From contig NC_060025.1 of the NCBI RefSeq assembly GCF_021134715.1, forward strand, positions 1,488,001-1,552,000: 64,000 nt of DNA, read 5' to 3'. Origin of the DNA: Daphnia pulex (Eukaryota > Arthropoda > Branchiopoda > Diplostraca > Daphniidae). Of this stretch, positions 56,723-64,000 are shown in pieces (the first letter of the stretch is position 1; each line of letters opens with the position of its first letter). Below the pieces are notes generated by a model that saw only the letters and a program-made list of their open reading frames with translations, had not been told where the DNA came from and searched no databases. The position numbers and the translations under genes were made by a program.

Positions 56723-59137
56723 TCACTTGCCACGTTTCTTATTCCTGGCACCTTTGCTACCATCCAGCGAGGAGCGCGATGGTGATTGGGGCATACCCAG
56801 GACGACTTGTCCGCCCTCCAGTTCAGTATTTTTAAATTTCTCTTGCGCTTCGAAATAGAGCATCACGTCTTGGAGCTGTTCCTGCAACTCGCGGACACTA
56901 GTCTCCTTTTCATCGCGAATTTTCTGTACTTGAGTCTCCAATTGGGCGACTCGCTGATGCCATGATGATTGATTATGAGTGAGCGACCGATTCAACTCTT
57001 TTTCTTCTTGCAAATCAGCGATCGCCTTGGTTAATTTGGCTGCCATCTACAAAATATTGATTTAAACTGGGATGCCATGATTGGAAGGAAATTTGGGTTA
57101 CCTTTTTCTCTTTCACTTTGAGTCGTTCATTTTCCTTGACTGTCGATTTCACCTTTTCCTTAATTTCCTCCCGCTAGGAAGTGATAGGAAGTATTTGACT
57201 AAGTAGAAAACATAATAATAACAAATTGATAATTGTACCTCTTGTCGATGTTGCTGTTCGAGACGATCAATTATTCCTTCAAAGTGAATTTTCTGTGAAG
57301 CAAGTTGACTCTGAAGAAGATACAAGTACTCTAATTGGACAGAGTCCAACTTTTCTTCATGTTCCATGTTGTTCCCTTTGCCTGAATAGCGACCAAAAGA
57401 GTTGAATCGATAAAACAGTAAACACGATTTGCATGTGTTGTTTACCAGACTGCTGCCTCCGACCACTGCTGTTGCCTTCGACTTCAACTAATTTTCCATC
57501 TTCGTTGTTCTGGAGCAAACGATGGACAAAGTTATCGCCAACATAGTCCCAAACACGAGTATTACCCAACTGCATCGCGTAGCAATGCTGCGTTTCCAAG
57601 AAATGGCTAACATAATAAGAGGGGATCAATTATCATTCATTAATTATGCCACTTAAGCTACAAATTATGATAATCTTACTGATATGCGTGGCCTTCCACG
57701 TATCTCCCGCAGCCCACATGACCGCAAATCAAACAAATCCAGAGTGACTCGTTGGATTTGCACTCAGAACAGCAACTTTCGGCAGCCATTTCAGGAGATT
57801 GCAGGTATCGGCACACAGGACATCTAAAAAGAAATCAATACCGCCAGAGATTATGATCAATATTTCGGAAACATAAGCCAATAAGCGTTTTTTTTTACGT
57901 CGTGTCTCCCCATTTGGCAAGGCATGCTCCGTGAAAGCTATGGTTACATAAAATGGTCAGAATGCCATCTACTGATTCGTCCATCCGTTCCAAACAAACC
58001 GTGCAAATGGGTAGCTCAGTCATTCCGGTCATTGGCGGACCGAAACCACCTCCACCCACAGTAGTGTCTCCGCAAATATCAACTTTTGCAACATAGACAA
58101 TGTGGCAATGTTCCGATTCAATCGAATTGTAAGGCGTACCATTGAATGTCTTGTAACACTCGTCAGCCTCTTCCTGAATTCAAGAAATCGACGATGAAGA
58201 GAATTCATTTGCAATTCGATCAATATCTCATTTTTTACCTGACTACGGAAAAGTACCAAGGCCATGTACTGGTTGGGGGTTTTATCTCGAATGATTCGCA
58301 CTCTTCTGATGCCAGGGCAACAGGGTGCAAGGAAATTGAGTAAGTCGTGGCAGCTCAGCCAAGCAGGGATGGCCAGCATGCATATCATTTGGCTACGAGG
58401 CACATCCATTTCCAATGAAGTCATGTGACTAAGAAAATGAAGACAAATGAGTTCAGTTGATTCCATCACACATTTGGAAAACTTACTTTTCTTTGTAGAA
58501 ATGCAGAATACCCTGAACTTTCTCCACAAATGGATTGCCAGAGAAGAAACTTAATTGATCCTTGGCAGTGATGGCCTTTTTACGATCTGATAATTCTGAA
58601 TGAGAACTTCCAGAGGCAGATCCGGTCTCACCATCACCAGTGGCTGTCGACAGTGCAGGAGAAGGTTCTTTGCTTGTACTCGGCAATTCTTGGTCAAACG
58701 AACTGTTGTTGGACAAGGTTCTTACTTTACTGGCCTCTGAAGATTTCCTATTTTTCCCTTTTGTCATTTCCTAAATGGACAAATTGTGGTAAAATCAACA
58801 AATATATGAACATGTTGATAAATGATTACCCAGGGTCCGATCTCTGTGTTGTCATTCTCATAAGTTTCCATTTCAATTGTTTGCAGTTCTCTTTTACCTC
58901 TGCCCTTACCAGCTCTTTCTCTTTCCCAGGTTTCTGCTTCGGGCAGCCTCTCTTCTGGCTTTTCTTTTGAACTACCTTCCATTGCCAAAAACTGAGGGGC
59001 TGATGATTAAAAATATAATAATAACAAAATACAATCGAGATGGCAAGACAGACCCACGTACCTAAATAGGTGAGCTCCTTGGGGACAATGGAATCACCTC
59101 CTAGTTCGAGACGGAAAGCGCACAGAGAAACGGACAT
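56723..59137 (-). CDS. BRAP: BRCA1-associated protein BRAP (IMP), RING E3 ligase, 10 exons
   Basis: Exons (minus): 59137-59062, 58999-58830, 58770-58487, 58428-58239, 58173-57899, 57823-57680, 57606-57446, 57381-57239, 57173-57102 and 57046-56723, giving 612 residues (human about 592). It starts [12 protein letters not shown]. The BRAP2 RNA-recognition-like domain includes [20 protein letters not shown] and [19 protein letters not shown]. The RING finger has [27 protein letters not shown] and CPVC. The UBP-type zinc finger has [20 protein letters not shown] and [12 protein letters not shown] coiled coil and a basic tail ending GARNKKRGK follow. BRAP holds KSR inactive in Ras/MAPK signalling and retains nuclear cargo in the cytosol. 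The exon 2 acceptor (CATCAG) was chosen over a nearer CTCAG because only it keeps phase. Confidence 0.95.
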
Positions 59138-59706
59138 ATCATTAACATGATATTTAGATATGCATAAAATTACAATTAATTGCTTTGTAACTATGAATCA
59201 AATTCTTGTAGAGGACCAGGAAAAATCGACACAGTTTCTAGGAGATGACGAATGACTGATGGACTGATTGACAAAAGAAAACAAACGGAAAATAGTGACA
59301 TCTAGCGTGAAAAATGTAGACATCTACAACAGTCAAGTCGAATAGACGGAAAAATCAAATAATAAAAAATTGAAATAAAAGATAAATAATGAAACTAATT
59401 TAAATCGCCTAGACGCCTACAATGTTTAAAAATAACTATATTTTATAAATAATCCTTATCATTTGATGCAGGCGCTGTAAGTAACATTGTTAGTCAAAAC
59501 AATGTTACTCGTGTATCGTTATAAAAGAACATTTTACAAGACAATATCGCCAGAGGATATCCCTTGTCTTTTTTGTTTTAATGTTGAATCTGCTTCCTCT
59601 TCCAAGAGATAATGATGCTTCTCCGGTCTAGCGAACCCTTTGGAAAAATTCGTTAGTAGTTTTACGGATGCATTCCACCGTGGGTGAATGTAAAATTTCC
59701 CAAATC
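59138..59706. promoter_or_regulatory. Intergenic region between BRAP and the LRR gene
   Basis: A 569-base gap between divergent start codons, AT-rich in the middle, with no other gene. It should hold both promoters; no core element was confidently identified. Confidence 0.4.
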
Positions 59707-62068
59707 ATGAAAATCCTAGTCGTTAGTCTTCTTCTCTTCCTTCAGGTAAAAATCGATTGATTATTATTATATTTTGTCTGTCGTCAAAAATGTGAATTGA
59801 AATCAAACAAGGGTATCCAATCAGCGCCGTGGTCTCCGTCTTGTCCTCACGAATGCTGGTGTCACGAATCCTACTTGGCCAGCATAGTCGACGAATGGCA
59901 TCCACTCAATAAAATGCAGCCGGATTCATCCGCCAGCCCCAATAGTAGCGCCCCTAATGACCTATTATTCCGTGCCGTAATTTGTGTCCAACAACATGAC
60001 ACGGAAATTGAAACCCTATTGGCCCGCTTGCCGTTTCAAACCGAGGTTCGTTGGAATACCTAAATATCCTTCAATAACCGTGTCTAATGAATTTGAAATG
60101 AATTCTTAATAGGCCATGAAGATCATCCAAGCATCTGACGCACCGGAAATCCGCTTGACGGCCACTCATTTGTCGAAATTTATCAACTTGAGAGCGCTGG
60201 GTCTCGAAGGATCTGAACAACAGGAGTCTAGTAGTGCGCCATCAATCATTTTACATTCGGATAGCCTCAAATCTTTGATTCAACTTCAATATTTGAGTCT
60301 TGTCAACTTGGAATTGCTGGATCAGCCTTCGCCGGAACCGGTCACGGTGGTCGAAATAGCCGACGAACAATCAGCCCCTTCACAAAAGTTGACGTATGAC
60401 ATTCCCGAAGAAATCCTGCCTTACGAAGAGTTCAAAAAGTTGCACCAACAAATGGAACTAAGCGTTCCGTGGAATGGCTTTTCAATGTTGACCCAACTCG
60501 AGTACTTGCTGATCGTCGGTTGCCAGTTGCCGGAAGCTTTTAGCACGGGTCACTCTGGTGCGTTCACGAGTCTGAGTCATCTGAAAGAGTTGACCATCCG
60601 CACGAGTCAACTGCGAGTGCGGCTGGAAATGGAACCGGGCGATTTAATGGAATTGGAATCCCTTTCGCTGGCGGACAACGAGTTGCTGGAGATCAAGCCG
60701 GGCGACCTGCAAGGAATGGGCGCACTCCAGCATCTCGATCTGTCCGGCAATCAGTTGACTCACCTCACCGAAAACTCTTTCCCTTTCCTGCCCGATTTGG
60801 AATCGCTGGATTTGAGCGGCAATCCGCTTTCGACTCTCTACCCAAACACTTTCACCAACGTCTCATCCATCCGCCGCCTTTTACTCGGATCTTATCGCTG
60901 GAAGGAAGGCGAAATCGTCGTCAACCGAGAGCCCTTGGAAGGCATGCAGGTCGTTTCCATGGAGTTTGGACCTGACAGTTTCAACGGATTGGTGAAATTG
61001 CAGGAGCTCTGGATCAGTCAGGGCCACCCGGAAGGAAATAAAAGCCTCGATTCAAACTACTTTAAAGATTTGCTTTCCATTTCCGAGTTGCATCTACGCG
61101 GGCGGATGGTATCGATCGAGGCCGACACGTTCACGGCCAACCGACGTCTTCAACATCTCGACTTGAAAAACTGTCAACTCCGCCGCTTGAGCGTCGACGC
61201 TTTCCAATCGTTACGCAAATTGCGCCTTCTAGATCTGTCGTCCAACCAACTGGTCCAGCTTCCGCCGGGCCTGTTCGACCCTGTCGTCTCGTTAAAAGAA
61301 TTGTGGCTCAACGGCAACAAGTTGACGACTGTTCCGGCTGACATTTTCGCCGCCCTAACGACGACTAAATTGATCCGGCTGGAAGACAATCCTTGGCACT
61401 GCACTTGTCAGCTGGATCAGTTGAGAGCGACGGCAGTTAACAAGATCAAAATCTTGGATTCGCTGACCAACCGGACTGGATATCAGTACGATAGGAGAGT
61501 GGCCCCATTATGCGCTTCGCCGGAAGCGCTCAAAGGAGCATCCGTCTTTGACGTCATCCGAAAACCATTGAGATGCAACAAAGTGGAAAAACTTGCCGGG
61601 GGCAGCAACATCAACAATAAAGCTACGCTGATGGCCATCTATGGAAATGACGTAGACCGACCGCAGTTGCTGGAAGACGATGAGACGGTAGACCACGGGC
61701 CGGAAGCGACGGAAGAAGAGCTTCATCCACTCTCTTTAGACTCTTCTCAGCAGCTCACAGTTGTTAATCCGGAAGGAAAACAGGATCACGCCAACGAAGA
61801 AGACATCATCGATCACGGAGAAGAAGTTGTCGAAAATCACACCACGGCAATTCCGCTCGAGGCTACAACTTTAGTCGTCGTCAAACAGACCAACAACAAC
61901 GATGTCTTGCCGGAATCCATAAACAATTTCCCAGAGGATCGAGTTGTACCAGTGAAAAAGAGCTACTTGCCAGTCACAGTCACCCTGTCAAAGAAATCGA
62001 TGAAATTGCGGATGGAGCAAGAAATGATGAAAAGTCTCGCCAAGAAGAAATTGTCAGCCAATCTTTAA
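59707..62068 (+). CDS. Secreted leucine-rich-repeat protein, 3 exons, 742 aa
   Basis: Exons 59707-59745, 59812-60045 and 60113-62068 are all phase 0. A signal peptide (MKILVVSLLLFLQ, completed in exon 2) is followed by a short Cys-rich cap, CPHECWCHE. About ten to twelve leucine-rich repeats follow at residues ~110-440 (for example LQHLDLSGNQLTHLTENSF and LRLLDLSSNQLVQLPPGLF). An LRRCT cap then reads NPWHCTCQLDQLRATAVNKI with the partner cysteines in PLCASPEAL and LRCNK. The ~220-residue tail is acidic then basic and has no transmembrane segment, so the protein looks secreted. Family placement is uncertain (chaoptin/Slit-type LRR). Exon GC content is higher than that of its neighbours. Confidence 0.85.
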
Positions 62069-62192
62069 AAATAAGAACACATTATGTTAATTTTTTCAAT
62101 CAATTCCACTCGCATTGTTATCCAACTTAGTCTCTAGTTTTTATAGTGAAAACTGTCTCAAAATACACTAAACATATACGGAGACGGTCACC

Positions 62193-63540
62193 ATGGCAAC
62201 CCCAAATCGTATAAGTAAACACGAGCGAGGAATCATGGCGAGCAGCAATCCGACCAAAGTTTTACTTCTCGGTCCAGCAAAGGTAAAACACAGTTACAAA
62301 ACTATTTGCGCTAAATTCTCTGTACGTGCATACATATATGCACATAGCGGAAATTGAAATTGTTTGACTTTTGCTGGGCATATACTATTTTCCCGCCCGA
62401 TATGACGCAGAGTGGAAAAACCACGCTGGCCAACTTCTTGTCGGATGCCAAAGACGCCATTGGCCAGTACCGTCCGACTGTCGGCTGTCGAATTTTGGAA
62501 TTCCAAATCGAATCGTCCCAGCTGGCCCATCACAGTTCGTCGAGAACAAACAACAATAACACAAACAATAGTGAAATCCAGTTGTGGGATTGCAGTGCGG
62601 ATAGAAAGTAGGTGACTAATAAAATCGATCCGGCCTTCCGTTAATTGGTTGCTGAAACTGTTGATGCGCTTCAAACCGTATCATCAGTTACTAATTAACA
62701 CTTATTATTATTGCGGTTTTATACACTTGAAAAATCTTTCCTTTATTTTTAAAACAACGAAATTGATTATCCGGTTAAAATCAGTTAGGTAATTAATAAC
62801 TATTGAAGCAAAAGATCGAAAGTAGGTGAAAATATTTACCCGTTTTGGGGAAATTGTCGAAACCGTAACAATAAAACCTTGTAGAAACCGTAAGCTGATT
62901 TCGTTTTTCCTTCTAAAAAAAAACCCTCGACGATTTTTAAAACTGTACTAATAAAAGCAAATCTGTTGGAAAAGTATTTCAATTATGTTTTAAAAAATAA
63001 ATCCACCGTATTCTTTTGACTGCATTTAGTCATTTACTGTTAAAGTCGCTAATTGTAGTAGCTGCTGTCTAAAATGAGTTGCATAGTAATTGTGTACCCA
63101 TTAACTCGGACAGCGTCAGCAACTGTTTGCCAGCTATTGCAAATGATGCTGCTGGCGTCTTGTTGGTTTACGACATCACAGCTGACGACCACACAACTGA
63201 ACTGGAAGAACTCTACAACGTGTGGAACAACTACCTCGAATTAAGTCCGTCCCGCTACTTGATTGTGGCTCGCAAATGGGGTGACGGTCAACCTAACCGA
63301 AAACGTACCATCAAGATGGGTACATTTAGGCTAGAAAAAAAAAAGTTAAAAAAAGAAAATGGAATTGAATGTTTAACGACCGATTTAACAGGTACTCTGG
63401 CCCGGCTGTCTAGAGTCGAATGGGACATTGACTCGGACGGACATCGAGTTCAAAATGAATTCAGGTCTTTCATGTCCTCAGTTCTGCTCGACATTCGCCG
63501 TAAACGCGAAGAGGAAGAAATAACGATCCTTAAACAGTAA
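62193..63540 (+). CDS. IFT22: Intraflagellar transport protein 22 (RABL5-like small GTPase), 4 exons
   Basis: Exons 62193-62282, 62411-62607, 63114-63319 and 63392-63540 give 213 residues; a second in-frame ATG at 62235 would remove 14. The P-loop spans the first intron as GPAK|SGKTTLANFLSDA. Then come the switch region YRPTVGCRILEFQI and EIQLWDCSADR in the DxxG position. NCLPAIANDAAGVLLVYDIT and the tail NEFRSFMSSVLLDIRRKREE complete the match. IFT22 is a subunit of the IFT-B core needed for cilia, which in crustaceans are limited to sensory neurons and perhaps sperm. The 72-base last intron is free of in-frame stops and a multiple of three, so retention would add 24 residues. The exon 3 acceptor is the least certain (GGACAG preferred). 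Confidence 0.88.
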
Positions 63541-63759
63541 AAAGAAAATTTTTAGATTATCACTTTTCACACGGCATTTTTATTCATTTTATTTGTGTTA
63601 ATACAGCTGAATTCGCTTTGAAATCTTAAATACAAATATAATAACAATAAGACGGGGTGGAGAGTCATAGGAACATAAAACAAAACGAGAAACATTTTTC
63701 ATTGTACGATGTTGTATCATTTATATCTTAAAAATTAAAAAACAGAATTACGATGAAGA

Positions 63760-64000
63760 TCACAGTTGGGAGTAGCCCAGTCTAACCAGGACATTGGAAC
63801 AGACCGATTGGATGTCAGAAATGCTTTTATTGTCAAGTTTCTGACGCCAGAGATCGACACGCTCGGCCGATTTGCGTACCGTGCTCCACGGATGGTTCTC
63901 GTCTCTCGACGTGTGTTTCTCGACTTCATCGCGGATTTTTCGAGTGTAAAATAATCCGGCAAAGTCGAAAATAGCCCGGAAAGTGGCGTGGGGACTTTTG
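63760..64000 (-). CDS. Sulfotransferase, C-terminal 79 residues (runs off the right end)
   Basis: The minus strand is open from the window edge to a stop at 63762-63760. It reads FRAIFDFAGLFYTRKIRDEV, then WSTVRKSAERVDLWRQKLDN and IQSVCSNVLVRLGYSQL. The pattern of a W-R-x-x-L helix followed by a C-x-x-V-x-x-x-L-GY end is typical of carbohydrate (Golgi, PAPS-dependent) sulfotransferases such as the CHST1-7 type. The PAPS-binding loops would lie outside the window. An overlapping frame (63735-63962) is a shadow. It is convergent with IFT22, 219 bases between stops. Confidence 0.7.
   Translation of the reverse strand, partial: KSPHATFRAIFDFAGLFYTRKIRDEVEKHTSRDENHPWSTVRKSAERVDLWRQKLDNKSISDIQSVCSNVLVRLGYSQL

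Noticed and set aside
63735-63962. 75-codon minus-strand frame with Arg-rich N-terminus
   Set aside because: A shifted-frame shadow; the frame ending at 63760 has the sulfotransferase C-terminal pattern and is open to the window edge.

Overview
The window is nuclear DNA of a small arthropod, most likely a water flea of the genus Daphnia. This is an inference from compact GT-AG genes with many 60-90 base introns, a tyrosine-rich secreted-protein family with YYTEAP-type repeats that I associate with Daphnia, an arthropsin-like opsin, clustered tRNA genes and a DIRS-type retroelement. No database search was possible.

Layout. 1-9.1 kb holds a five-exon GMC oxidoreductase gene (+). To its right lies one 49-base exon (-) that reads as the N-terminus of flotillin-2; its other exons are not visible, so the oxidoreductase probably sits inside flotillin's first intron. 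10.4-11.2 kb has a small unrecognised gene. 13.3-15.0 kb (-) is a two-exon opsin. 15-25 kb is gene-poor, with one unrecognised gene at its end (21.1-24.9 kb). Intron 2 of that gene is filled by a 2.4 kb terminal-inverted-repeat element packed with seven tRNA-like modules in an inverted array. 25.6-29.1 kb is a decayed tandem cluster of tyrosine-rich secreted-protein genes whose core promoters are better preserved than their coding parts. 29-36 kb is mostly gene-free, with a MITE, a 24-base tandem repeat and SINE-like pieces. 36.3-37.9 kb carries three tRNA-Pro genes covering UGG, CGG and AGG.

The right third is dense with conserved housekeeping genes: a BTB/POZ protein, the mitochondrial phosphate carrier, a split tRNA-Arg(UCU), LSm2, proteasome beta-6 (PSMB1), MBF1/EDF1, RPAP1, DAXX, OGFOD2, BRAP, a secreted leucine-rich-repeat protein, IFT22 and the 3' end of a sulfotransferase. 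Several are head-to-head pairs with short shared promoters (MBF1/RPAP1, DAXX/OGFOD2, BRAP/LRR). The LSm2/PSMB1 pair is split by a young-looking, broken DIRS element.

Functionally the cluster mixes RNA processing (LSm2), transcription and chromatin (RPAP1, MBF1, DAXX), proteolysis and ubiquitin (PSMB1, BRAP, BTB protein), mitochondrial transport (SLC25A3) and cilia (IFT22). I see no single pathway linking them. The most novel-looking structure is the tRNA-like inverted array at 21581-23966.
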